From the NCBI GenBank assembly GCA_010672965.1, contig JAAHFN010000012.1, positions 62,886 through 126,885 of the forward strand: 64,000 nt of DNA. The letters are read 5' to 3'. Below the pieces are notes generated by a model. It did not search any database. It saw nothing but the letters and a program-made list of their open reading frames with translations, and had not been told where the DNA came from. This stretch comes from Oscillatoria sp. SIO1A7. GTDB taxonomy: Bacteria; Cyanobacteriota; Cyanobacteriia; Cyanobacteriales; Laspinemataceae. The translations under genes were made by a program, and so were the position numbers. Shown here piece after piece: positions 53,201-60,806 of the stretch (its first letter is position 1; each line of letters begins with the position of its first letter).

Positions 53201-54138
53201 TAAGGAGAGAAATTACTAGCCCTATCAAACGGCAAAGCACCAGTTATCTCGCTCCCGCCCAGCAGCTCTACGATTGGATTATTGCTCCTCTCGAAGCCGA
53301 ACTAGAAGCCCTCGGTATCGATACTTTACTTTTTGCTATGGGCGACGGTTTGCGAACTCTGCCTCTGGCTGCTTTACATGACGGCGAGGCTTTTTTGATA
53401 GAAAAATATCGGATTGGACTCGCTCCTAGCATTAACTTAGTCGATAATCGCTATCGCAACATCCGCGATGCGGAAGTTTTAGGAATGGGAGCTTCGGAGT
53501 TTGCCAATCAAAGTCCTTTACCAGCAGTGCCCGTCGAGATTGCGAATATACAGGAGAACTGGTCTGGCAAGTTTTTTCTGGATGAAGAGTTTACTCTAGA
53601 CAATCTAAGAAATCAGCAGGAAGAAGGCAACCCCTTTGCTATAGTTCACTTAGCCACTCATGCCGAGTTTAAACCGGGAAAAATCGGCAATTCTTATATT
53701 CAGTTATCTAACGAACAGCTAGCTCTCGACCAAATACGGGAACTGGGATGGAACAATCCACCCGTAGAATTATTAGTGCTATCTGCTTGTCGCACTGCAG
53801 TGGGAGATGTGGATGCCGAGTTGGGCTTTGCCGGCCTAGCAGTGCAGGCTGGCGTGAAATCCGCTTTGGGCAGTCTTTGGTATGTTAGCGATCGCGGGAC
53901 TTTAGGACTTATGAGCGAGTTTTATCGCCAGTTAAGAACTGCACCGATTAAAGCCGAAGCCTTGCGGCGGGCTCAGCTTGCCATGCTCCGAGGTGAAACC
54001 CGCATCGAAAACGGCCAGTTAATCGGAGGCAGCCGAGGAGAGGCGATCGCTCTTCCCTCAGAAATGGCTATCCCAAAAGAAGTATTTTCCCATCCTTATT
54101 ATTGGGCAGCTTTTACTATGATTGGCAGTCCTTGGTAA
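50299..54138 (+). CDS. FHA-type exoprotein fused to a C-terminal CHAT protease domain (paralogue 1)
   Basis: 1279 residues. A signal peptide (LLFLLAIAIAAILYPTAAGS) precedes a TpsA/FHA secretion domain: [20 protein letters not shown], then NILARVVGGEPSAIHGLIQV and LLLMNPAGVIFGSNAQLNVP. A beta-helix body runs to about residue 700. A Thr/Pro/Ala linker (ETPTETRAATPAATPAEPAP) follows. Residues ~950-1279 are a CHAT domain with HLATHAEF (His1121) and LVLSACRTAVG (Cys1164), the clan CD His/Cys dyad, ending HPYYWAAFTMIGSPW. CHAT enzymes are caspase/gingipain-like proteases. STRR repeats are translated within the body (residues ~308-335 and ~395-410). There is no ribosome site at the ATG. It is convergent with its paralogue at 55219-59205. 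Confidence 0.9.
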   Translation: MPSRTYPRSLLFLLAIAIAAILYPTAAGSQTIEAARGDRTNTRVTKNGAQYRIDGGQTSSDGANLFHSFEQFGLTSGEIANFISNPNIRNILARVVGGEPSAIHGLIQVTGGNSTLLLMNPAGVIFGSNAQLNVPGSFTATTATVIGFDSGSFNAIGANNYSALIGETSYFDFGNAFPGAIANAAHLAVNPGADLTLLGGTIISSGSFSAPGGNLIVAAVPGENRVRISFPGYLLGLEISQISPRPGSESRYFAAPSPATLAQLLTDPDISHATGAIVSSNGEILLTGSGLRVENGDVVISGYSPEQNNPHPTPYTPHPTPHTLTNSQFPILNSQLSIIAENVTLSATGNITVVESQLLSTGDLNLLAGNTVRIRDGSISEFANNSQLSSPPGGGACPMPNAQCAMPNSPFHAISGGDFTIQGNNQIDILALNAETGTEALQAAGDISLISDGLISADARFRGGGDFRVRNLAGEPGNLLSFYDPIISAQGNVSFGNYTGASLKIEATGSILGGNITITVPDTAIVSSDPDAAILSSSPSLILRSGVANLANPANVPPEAIAGGTNFFAFTDQSSNGNTVVAGNLSTAGGPVIIESAASLAARAIATQGGEINLSASGDIDIAQTLNSSGGNIDITTSNFLRVGGTFLSPNGVEASISSGAGSIAIRHEGSTNTPFIVGDATTNGTAGAIATNSASIVPRFEVPVPPDTFNQGNIAIVTSVPDTPTETSTETPTETRAATPAATPAEPAPTETPTELAPTPAQPVSPGTPGEPAPSPTPAQSPVQSPAQSPAQPAASPTPAQSSPQVLLENIQAAPERAAAIANPAIQIENSSNQFTIPSRSTSRIAPEVREANTIARTITTVSGGYVGQAIDAGNIPEAAIFIDTLFTEKINRYINEDVKPNVSSFGEVQNKIQSISEETGTTPAILYTFARENQLDLVLVLPYSQPIYKRVATAQREALLKVAQKLRREITSPIKRQSTSYLAPAQQLYDWIIAPLEAELEALGIDTLLFAMGDGLRTLPLAALHDGEAFLIEKYRIGLAPSINLVDNRYRNIRDAEVLGMGASEFANQSPLPAVPVEIANIQENWSGKFFLDEEFTLDNLRNQQEEGNPFAIVHLATHAEFKPGKIGNSYIQLSNEQLALDQIRELGWNNPPVELLVLSACRTAVGDVDAELGFAGLAVQAGVKSALGSLWYVSDRGTLGLMSEFYRQLRTAPIKAEALRRAQLAMLRGETRIENGQLIGGSRGEAIALPSEMAIPKEVFSHPYYWAAFTMIGSPW
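51215..51527 (+). repeat. STRR tracts captured in frame inside the FHA-CHAT gene
   Basis: CCACACCCCACACCCTACAC heptamers with CCCAATT repeats (51229-51300), and CCCAATG repeats (51488-51527). They encode NPHPTPYTPHPTPHTL and CPMPNAQCAMPNSP without breaking the frame. Confidence 0.85.
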
Positions 54139-54149
54139 GAATTAGGGAA

Positions 54150-54247
54150 TTGGGAATGGGGCATTGGGCAATAACTGGGGTGTGGGGTGTAGGGTGTAGG
54201 GTGTAGGGAAAGGCAGAAAATTTAACGCTTGCCTCCCTCTTCCCGAT
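54150..54247. repeat. STRR stretch after the FHA-CHAT gene
   Basis: GGAATTGGGAATGGGGCATTG and GTGTAGGGTGTAGGGTGTAGGG heptamers. Confidence 0.6.
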
Positions 54248-54347
54248 GGGAGCATTTCACTTTTGTAACGGGACAGCCCGGAGGGCTTTGTTTGTGTAGC
54301 CGCGCCTTTAGGCGTCAGGCGGCTAGATACGAAATTGAAATGCTCCC
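54248..54347. repeat. Palindromic element G (copy 2)
   Basis: GGGAGCATTTCACTTTTGTA and GAAATTGAAATGCTCCC ends; near-identical to 24765-24863, including AGCCGCGCCTTTAGGCGTCAG. Confidence 0.8.
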
Positions 54348-54491
54348 CTTCCCGATGGCGGCCCCACACCCCACCAACCGCCATCGATTCCCCTACATTG
54401 CCCCTACCGGATTTATGGATAATATAACGACCTTTATCCGCCGTTCGGGCGCTCGCGGAGTCGAAGCCCAGACTTTATAAAGAATTGGTCT

Positions 54492-54720
54492 ATAGCCTTT
54501 CTCAAATTGATGTGAGGTGTCTGGGGCGAAGCATCCCAATACCGGAATTGCCGTTCCACAGCCGAGATAGTCGCTCGCGATGCTGTCGCCCCTACGTTTC
54601 CTTTATGGTGTCTGGGGCGAAGCATCCCAATACCGGAATTGCCGTTCCACAGCCGAGATAGTCGCTCGCGATGCTGTCGCCCCTACGTTTCCTTTATTAC
54701 ACTTATTTGAGAAACGCTGT
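54492..54720. repeat. Palindromic element, family C (copy 2) with internal 91-bp duplication
   Basis: TATAGCCTTTCTCAAATTGA and TTATTTGAGAAACGCT ends. GGTGTCTGGGGCGAAGCATC and the following ~91 bases are present twice in tandem (from 54516 and from 54607), almost without a mismatch. Confidence 0.85.
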
Positions 54721-54721
54721 A

Positions 54722-54872
54722 ATATCAAGTCCGCGTAGTTGTTCCACAAAAAAAATTGGAATCTCCCGTAGGACGGGCGTCCCGCCTGGGAGCTTCGGCT
54801 GGTAAGGACTTTTCGGAAGCCCGTCCTACGCAGGACTTGACTTTTTTTGGGGCATTCAACCCGACATGATAT
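54722..54872. repeat. Palindromic element, family A (copy 10)
   Basis: ATATCAAGTCCGCGTAG and CATTCAACCCGACATGATAT ends; GTAGGACGGGCGTCCCGCCT and GGACTTTTCGGAAGCCCGTC inside. Confidence 0.75.
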
Positions 54873-55008
54873 AACCATACAAAAAATTTGCAGTTCCGTA
54901 GGACGGGCTTCCGAAAAGTCCGAAGCGCCCGGGTATGGACTTTTCGGAAGCCCGTCCTACGGAATATTCGAGATCCAATGCAATGGGTATTTAACCGGAT
55001 TTGATATT
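54873..55008. repeat. Palindromic element, family A (copy 11, left end lost)
   Basis: GTAGGACGGGCTTCCGAAAA and its inverse around GAAGCGCCCGGGTATGG, then TATTTAACCGGATTTGATAT. The left end has been replaced by copy 10. Confidence 0.65.
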
Positions 55009-55029
55009 AAAACTTAAAACTTAAAACTT

Positions 55030-55173
55030 ATATCAAATCCGGTTAATCGCCCATAAATAAACTCCGTAGGGGCGGTGCCCCCGTGCCCGCCCCAGACCAA
55101 CCGGGGCGGGCACGGGGCGGGCACGGGGGCACCGCCCCTACAGGTACTGTAACTGTTTAACCGGATTTGATAT
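55030..55173. repeat. Palindromic element, family A (copy 12)
   Basis: ATATCAAATCCGGTTAATCG and GTTTAACCGGATTTGATAT enclose GTAGGGGCGGTGCCCCCGTG and its inverse. A GGGCGGGCACGG segment is duplicated. AAAACTTAAAACTTAAAACT repeats flank both sides. Confidence 0.8.
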
Positions 55174-55218
55174 TAAAACTTAAAACTTAAAACTTAAAAC
55201 TTAAAACTCCAATGCCCT

Positions 55219-58200
55219 TTACCAGGGACTGCCAATCACAATAAAGCTAGACCAATAATAAGGATGGGAGAGATTTTGGTTAGTTAATCCGGCCAATTCC
55301 TCGGGCAATTGGATATCTTGCCCTCGGCTGGTGCCAGTTATACGACCGTCTTCTATTCTTACGTCGCCGCGAATCATGGCAAGCTGAGCAAGACGCAGCG
55401 CCTCGGCTTTAATCGGAGCTTGCCCGAGTTGCCGATAAAACTCGCTCATCAGCACCAAAGTCCCTTCGTCGCTAACATACCAAAGACTGGCCAAGGCAGA
55501 TCGGACGCCGCTTTGGACGGCCACCCCAGCCAAGCCCAACTCTGCCTCTTTGTCTCCCAGAGCGCTGCGACAAGCAGAAATTACCAATAAGTCAACTATC
55601 GGATCGTTCCATCCCAGTTCCGGCAATCGATCTAGGGTCAGCTTTTCGTCCCACAATTGAATATAAGAATTACTCGCCTTCCCTGATTGAAACTCAGCAT
55701 GAGTGGCTAAGTGGATAATTGGCATGGAGTTGGCCTCGCGCTGGCTTTGGAGATTCTCTAGGGTGAAGTCTTGGTTGAGGAAAAATTCTCTCACCCCCAG
55801 TTCCGATGTAATGGTGGCTAGCTCAACTGGCACCGCTGGCAGGGGAGTTTGGTTAGTAAACTCGCTGGCTCCGAAGGCCAAGACCGCCGCATTTTGAACA
55901 GAGCGATAAGTCAAATCGGTCAAACTGAAACTGGGAATCATGGCCGTGCTGTATTTTTCTGCCAAAAACTGCTCGCCATCGTGCAAGGCTGCCACCGGCA
56001 AAGAGCGCAAGCCCGGATCCATAGAAAAGAGGAGCGTATCAATCTTGCGCTCTTGCAAAATCGCTTCCATTGGTGCCACTATTAATTGATAGAGCTGCTG
56101 GGCAACAGGCAGGTAACTGGTGCTGCGGATCTTGCGGATATTGGTAACTTCAGCTCTAAATTTTGTTGCTAAGGCTAGAATTACTTCCCGTTTGGCTTCT
56201 GGGATGCTATAGCGAACGGGCTCGCCTTCTCCTGTAAAAACGACCACTTCCAGTCGATCGCTGCGAGAAACGATATAGATCGCGGCATAGCTCTGGCCGG
56301 TTTCGGCTTGCAGGCTCTTGAGTGCGTTTCGGAAATTGGAGATGGCGACGGACTGTTTCTCTAAATTGGCTCTAATTCCCAGGTGTTTTTCAAATTCTCG
56401 GTTGCGATATTGCTCGATTTGCCAGACCGTCTCTTCCAGGTTATTTTGAGAAAACATGTTAGTCAGGAGAACTTCATTATCTTGACCACTATCTTGACCA
56501 TTATCTTGACCGCTCTCTGCCAAAGAGTCGCTGTTATATTCCGATACAGTCACATCGGCAATCTTCTGGGGATCTAGTTCGACACCCAAGGACAAAATTT
56601 GCTTTAGCGTTTGCGCTAGCGATTCATAAGCACTAGCGATCGCCTGCCTTTGTCGCTGCGAAGCTATGTCTCCTTGCGAATCCCTGGCAAGGGATGTTAG
56701 AAAGTCGCTTAAGCCTGGAGGAAAGGGAGGCGGAGGAGGAAAGAGAGGAGGAGGCGGAGGTGGCGGAGGTGGCGGAGGCGGCGGAGGTGGCGGAGGCGGA
56801 GCCAAGGTCTCAATCGTAATATTGCCTCGGTTAAATACTGCTGGCGGGACTGGCACGGCAAACTGTGGCGTTAGGCTTTCCAAGTCCGTTGTAATAGTCC
56901 CCGCCGTACCGTTGCTGCTGGCATCGCCGACAATAAAAGAGGTATTGGTGCTGCCTGCGTGGCGAATAGCGATCGCGCCCGATTGCGAATCGCTTCCTGC
57001 CTCGGTGCCGCCAGCCGTAGAGATACTAGCAGTCGCGCCATTGCGATCTATAAAAGTGCCGCTAGCTCGGAAAAAATTGCCCGCCGTAATATCAACTGTG
57101 CCGCCTCCTTGGGCATCAATCGAGACAATCTCGATATCGTTGCTGGAATTAAGCGCGACATCTCCACCCCTGGCAACTGTCGAGCTGGAGTTAATGAGAT
57201 TGGTATTGATATCGTTGCTGGAATTAAGCGCGACATCTCCACCCCTGGCAACTGTCGAGCTGGAGTTAATGAGATTGGTATTGATGTCAACACCGGCATT
57301 GAGGCTAATGGAACCGCTATTGCCATTATTGCTGGAGTCGATAGCTCCCAAAGCTGTAATGTTGCCGTCAGCATTTAGATTAATCTCTCCCCCAAGGCTG
57401 GCGATCGCATCTACAGTAATATCGCCAGCCGCAGCCAAGATTACCGGCCCGCCCGGAGTAGAAATAGAAATAACTCCAGCAGTAATGTCATTGCGAAAGT
57501 CTCCGGGCGGGGCAACAAAAAGCGTTCCTTCGCCGCTGATAGTGGGAAGAACGCTAGGATTGTCTAAAGTTTCCACTCCAGAACGCAGAATCAAAGCGGG
57601 AGAACTGCTGAGAATTTCTGCATCTGGATCGGCAGGGTTTATGGCAGTATCCGCTCCGGTAATAGTAATGTCGCCACCGGCGATCGCTCCAGTCGCTTCT
57701 ACTTTAAGAGAGACGCCGGTATAGTCCCCAAAACTGACATTCCCCGAAGCGCTGATAATCGGGTCGTAGAGACTGGTTGTCCCCGCCGGCTCTCCTGCTG
57801 TATTGCGGATGGAAAAATTAGCCCCCGTACTAAAGCGAGCATCGGTAGAAATTACTCCATCACCGATGAAAGTTAAATCGCCGCCAGCGAGAAAAGCCGT
57901 GCTATTAATAACGGCGGGATTCGCAGTTTCCAAATTAGCCGGAAGAGGAGCGATCGCTTCCAACCCTGTCTGCCAACCCGTCTCTAAAGCAAAAATATCT
58001 ATTGCCTTCGCCCCAAGGACAGTCATATTGCCGCCGGAAATAGCTTGGAATCGGCAATGGGGCATTGGGCATGGGGCATTGGGCATCGGGAATTGGGAAT
58101 TACTGCTAGAAAATTCTGGAAAGTTTCCGTCGCGTATTGTTACCGTGTTGCCAGCAAGAAGATTTAAGTCTCCAGCAGAAACTAATTGGCTTCCGACTAT

Positions 58201-59205
58201 AGTTAGGTTGCGATCGGCTGAGATTGTGACGTTTTCGGCAAAAATGGAATTGGGAAGAGTGTAGGGTGTAGGGTGTAGGGTGTAGGGTGTAGGGGAAAGT
58301 CCTCCAAGTCCCCAAGTCCCCAAGTCCCCCTTGCCCCCTTGCCCCCCTCCCAGGCCAGAACCCGTTAATAATATTTCGCCATTACTGTTTACTGTCGCCC
58401 CGGTCGCATGACCGATATCGGAGCCTGTTAAAAGTTCGGCTATGCTGGGGGGAGGAAGTTGGGATGCAAGGGTCGAATCGGAGAGCGGAGAAATTTCCAA
58501 TCCCAGCAGATGTCCCGCTTGGCTGATGCGAACTCTATTTTGACCGGGCACTGTCGCAACAATTAGATTGCCCCCGGGAGCCGATAAGGAACCGCTGCTA
58601 ATAATAGTGCCTGCCAGCAGGGTTAAATCCGCACCGGCATTTACTGCTAAATTAGCGGTATTTATGATGCCGCCGGGAAAGGCATTGCCAAATTCAAAAA
58701 TGCTAGGTTCTCCGATTAAGGCATTATAGTCATTGCTTCCAAGAGCATTAAACCAGCCCTCATCAAAGCCTATTCCCGTGGCAGTAGTTGCCGTAAAAGA
58801 AGCAGGTATGTTTAATCGAGCATTAGAACCGAAGATAATACCAGCGGGATTGATTAGCAATAAATTGGATTGCCCGCCGGTTACCTGGATTAAGCCGTTA
58901 ATTATAGAAGGGTCGCCGCCGACAACTCTGCCCAGGATGTTGCTAATCTGGGGACGAGAAATAAAATCGGCAACCCGGCCTTGCTCCAGGCCAAATTGCT
59001 CAAAACTATGAAATAGGTTAGCTCCGTCTGAGGAAGTCTGGCCGCCACGGATTTCATAGCGCTGCCGGTCCTCAGTTACGACGGTATTAGTGCTATCCCC
59101 TGCGGGCACAATGGTTTGGCTGCTGACTGCGATTGGGCGCGAGGTAGCTGCGATCGCAACAGCTAGGAGGGACAAGACTGGGAGGTTATAAAGACTGCGA
59201 TACAT
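55219..59205 (-). CDS. FHA-type exoprotein fused to a C-terminal CHAT protease domain (paralogue 2)
   Basis: 1328 residues, the same architecture as the gene at 50299. Signal peptide ([20 protein letters not shown]). FHA secretion domain ([40 protein letters not shown]). Beta-helix body. A polyproline linker of more than 20 prolines (56717-56805) replaces the Thr/Pro linker of paralogue 1. The CHAT domain has HLATHAEF (His1169) and [11 protein letters not shown] (Cys1212), ending [15 protein letters not shown]. Two extras: a 25-residue unit ([19 protein letters not shown]) in two tandem copies, and an acidic helical insert with [19 protein letters not shown]. Translated STRR repeats lie at the same two body sites as in paralogue 1. 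Confidence 0.9.
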   Translation of the reverse strand: MYRSLYNLPVLSLLAVAIAATSRPIAVSSQTIVPAGDSTNTVVTEDRQRYEIRGGQTSSDGANLFHSFEQFGLEQGRVADFISRPQISNILGRVVGGDPSIINGLIQVTGGQSNLLLINPAGIIFGSNARLNIPASFTATTATGIGFDEGWFNALGSNDYNALIGEPSIFEFGNAFPGGIINTANLAVNAGADLTLLAGTIISSGSLSAPGGNLIVATVPGQNRVRISQAGHLLGLEISPLSDSTLASQLPPPSIAELLTGSDIGHATGATVNSNGEILLTGSGLGGGQGGKGDLGTWGLGGLSPTPYTLHPTPYTLPNSIFAENVTISADRNLTIVGSQLVSAGDLNLLAGNTVTIRDGNFPEFSSSNSQFPMPNAPCPMPHCRFQAISGGNMTVLGAKAIDIFALETGWQTGLEAIAPLPANLETANPAVINSTAFLAGGDLTFIGDGVISTDARFSTGANFSIRNTAGEPAGTTSLYDPIISASGNVSFGDYTGVSLKVEATGAIAGGDITITGADTAINPADPDAEILSSSPALILRSGVETLDNPSVLPTISGEGTLFVAPPGDFRNDITAGVISISTPGGPVILAAAGDITVDAIASLGGEINLNADGNITALGAIDSSNNGNSGSISLNAGVDINTNLINSSSTVARGGDVALNSSNDINTNLINSSSTVARGGDVALNSSNDIEIVSIDAQGGGTVDITAGNFFRASGTFIDRNGATASISTAGGTEAGSDSQSGAIAIRHAGSTNTSFIVGDASSNGTAGTITTDLESLTPQFAVPVPPAVFNRGNITIETLAPPPPPPPPPPPPPPPPPPLFPPPPPFPPGLSDFLTSLARDSQGDIASQRQRQAIASAYESLAQTLKQILSLGVELDPQKIADVTVSEYNSDSLAESGQDNGQDSGQDNEVLLTNMFSQNNLEETVWQIEQYRNREFEKHLGIRANLEKQSVAISNFRNALKSLQAETGQSYAAIYIVSRSDRLEVVVFTGEGEPVRYSIPEAKREVILALATKFRAEVTNIRKIRSTSYLPVAQQLYQLIVAPMEAILQERKIDTLLFSMDPGLRSLPVAALHDGEQFLAEKYSTAMIPSFSLTDLTYRSVQNAAVLAFGASEFTNQTPLPAVPVELATITSELGVREFFLNQDFTLENLQSQREANSMPIIHLATHAEFQSGKASNSYIQLWDEKLTLDRLPELGWNDPIVDLLVISACRSALGDKEAELGLAGVAVQSGVRSALASLWYVSDEGTLVLMSEFYRQLGQAPIKAEALRLAQLAMIRGDVRIEDGRITGTSRGQDIQLPEELAGLTNQNLSHPYYWSSFIVIGSPW
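56717..56805. repeat. In-gene polyproline (GGCGGAGGT)n tract
   Basis: GGAGGCGGAGGTGGCGGAGG and similar on the plus strand encode an almost pure Pro run on the minus strand between the secretion body and the CHAT part. A slippage-prone linker. Confidence 0.85.
57134..57283. repeat. Exact 75-bp tandem duplication in the coding region
   Basis: The unit starting ATATCGTTGCTGGAATTAAG occurs at 57134 and 57209 with no visible difference. It adds 25 residues in frame, one turn-equivalent of the beta-helix repeats. A recent event. Confidence 0.85.
58048..58332 (-). repeat. STRR tracts captured in frame inside the second FHA-CHAT gene
   Basis: GGGGCATTGGGCAT repeats (58058-58107) and GTGTAGGG heptamers with CCCAAGT repeats (58259-58332). 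They encode [15 protein letters not shown] and [17 protein letters not shown] on the minus strand. Confidence 0.85.
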
Positions 59206-59900
59206 AGATCGAGTTTTTTCATTTTAAAATACATTATATTACATTATTTTGTATTTTGAATTGGATTCTTGTAAAGATGCGATTTCTGTGGCGGCCAGAA
59301 CCCCCGGGGTTCTCAAAAAAAACGCTTTCTCAATATAATATTTTATTAGCTTGCAAGTCCCTTACTGCTATAATCGCCTAATTTGCGGCCCGCTGCAAAT
59401 CTATGGGCTGGGGTCCAGTAAGGGACTCTAGCTCGACCTTGGCCAGTGGCTATATATAAGTGCAGAAAGTGGAAAAATTTCAGAAAATGCCTCGAAGGTT
59501 GAAATTCTAGAAAAACTCTGCTACTATAGTCTTATAGCCTCAAAGAGGGGCAAAAAAAGGGCCACGCCCAAACGCGACCCTTTGTAAAAGGACAAAGTAA
59601 ACCGTAAACCAGGAGGTGTTTTCACTCAAAAAAATTTCTCCCTCAAAAACCCAGCCTGTTAGGGGTAAGCCTTGGACTCGGGGCAAGTGGTCTATTGGCA
59701 CGCCTCCAATAGCAGGGCCAGGTCGGAAGCCCGCCTAAAAATACCGCTGATGGTTCGGCAAAGCGGCAGCGGGTGGGTTTCCATTGGGAGAAATTCACCC
59801 TAGTTTTCACCACGGGCCTTAATAAGGGGCCGAGGGGCAGAGGAGCCGAGGAGCCGAGGGGCAGAGGAGCAGAGGAGGCAGAGGGCCGAGGAGCAACGTT
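59206..59900. other. Intergenic region upstream of the second FHA-CHAT gene
   Basis: Contains ATTATATTACATTATTTTGT just upstream of the gene start (probable promoter area). At 59550-59582 a GGGCCACGCCC / CGCGACCC hairpin is preceded by seven A and followed by TTTG. GAGGGGCAGAGGAGCCGAGG purine repeats begin at 59831. Frames found here are chance readings of repeats. Confidence 0.4.
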
Positions 59901-60062
59901 CTTTCTCCGCTTCTCCGCTTCCTCCGCTTCCTCCGCTTCCTCCGCTTCCTCCGCTTCCTGCGCCGCGAGCGAGCCCTTTGCTTCCGCGATCGCACGCGGT
60001 CGCACGCACGCGCTCTCACGCACGCACGCGCTCGCACGCGAATGCGCGTCGCGATCGGAGCG
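59901..60062. repeat. (CCTCCGCTT)n and (CGCACG)n simple repeats
   Basis: About six copies of the nonamer CTTCCTCCG (59904-59960) are followed by CGCACGCACGCGCTCTCACG type repeats mixed with HIP1 sites (59986-60062). With the purine-rich GAGGAGCCGAGG repeats at 59831-59890 the left part can form a long R/Y hairpin. Confidence 0.8.
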
Positions 60063-60180
60063 CGACGGGCCAACGCGGCTATTTGCTCGCCCGGTGGAAA
60101 CTAGGGGTAGCACCTCCAAGCTTTTTGTAGATTCTACAACGACTTGCTTTTGGATGCGCTCGCATACCGACGGAGGGCTA

Positions 60181-60330
60181 ATATCAAGTCTGGTTAAATA
60201 CCCACAGAAAAAATTTAGAATCTCGCGTAGGACGGGCTTCCGAAAAGTCCCTTAGAGCTGGAGGGACTTTTCGGAAGCCCGTCCTACGCAGAATTGACTT
60301 TTTTTTGGGGCATTCAAACCGACATGATAT
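60181..60330. repeat. Palindromic element, family A (copy 13)
   Basis: ATATCAAGTCTGGTTAAATA and CATTCAAACCGACATGATAT ends; GTAGGACGGGCTTCCGAAAA and its inverse inside. Confidence 0.75.
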
Positions 60331-60379
60331 AAGGACCCTGTGCGCAATTAAAAAGTCTCAAGGTAACGAGTCAAAAGTA

Positions 60380-60661
60380 ATCAAATCCGGTTAATCGCCC
60401 TAAAAAAGGTTTTCCCGTAGAACGGGCGTCTCCCCCGTTTCAAAACAAGGGCGGGCGGGGACTCTTCAGTTGCCCGTCCTACAGGATGTTACAAATTTTG
60501 TGGGTAATTATAGCGTTTCTCAAATAAGTGTAATAAACGATCGGACCCTAGAAACGTAGGGGCGACAGCATCCCCGCTACTATCTCGCGCGCTCCGAACG
60601 GGAATCTCTGTATTGGGATGCAACGCCGGTGGCATCTCACATCAAGAGCGAGAAACGCTAT
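60380..60661. repeat. Partial family A element joined to family C (copy 3)
   Basis: AATCAAATCCGGTTAATCGC with GTAGAACGGGCGTC inside (60380-60505) loses its right end where ATAGCGTTTCTCAAATAAGT begins at 60510. The family C copy ends with AGAAACGCTAT at 60661. Confidence 0.65.
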
Positions 60662-60806
60662 AACCCGATTCGATCTAAAAATTACAAAGGAGCTTTGAGG
60701 CAAAAGCATTTTGACTTTTTACCCTTGACCTTTGACTTTTGACTTTTGACTTTTGACTTTTGACTTTTTAATTGCCCCGTAGGACGGGCGGGCACCCGTC
60801 CCCGAA

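Noticed and set aside
59643..60255. Two opposed frames of about 160 codons
   Set aside because: Both translate purine/pyrimidine simple repeats and MITE sequence; no start signals or homology features.
53..60661. Insertion sequences
   Set aside because: All inverted-repeat elements are under 300 bases and none encodes a transposase. They are classed as MITE-like repeats instead.
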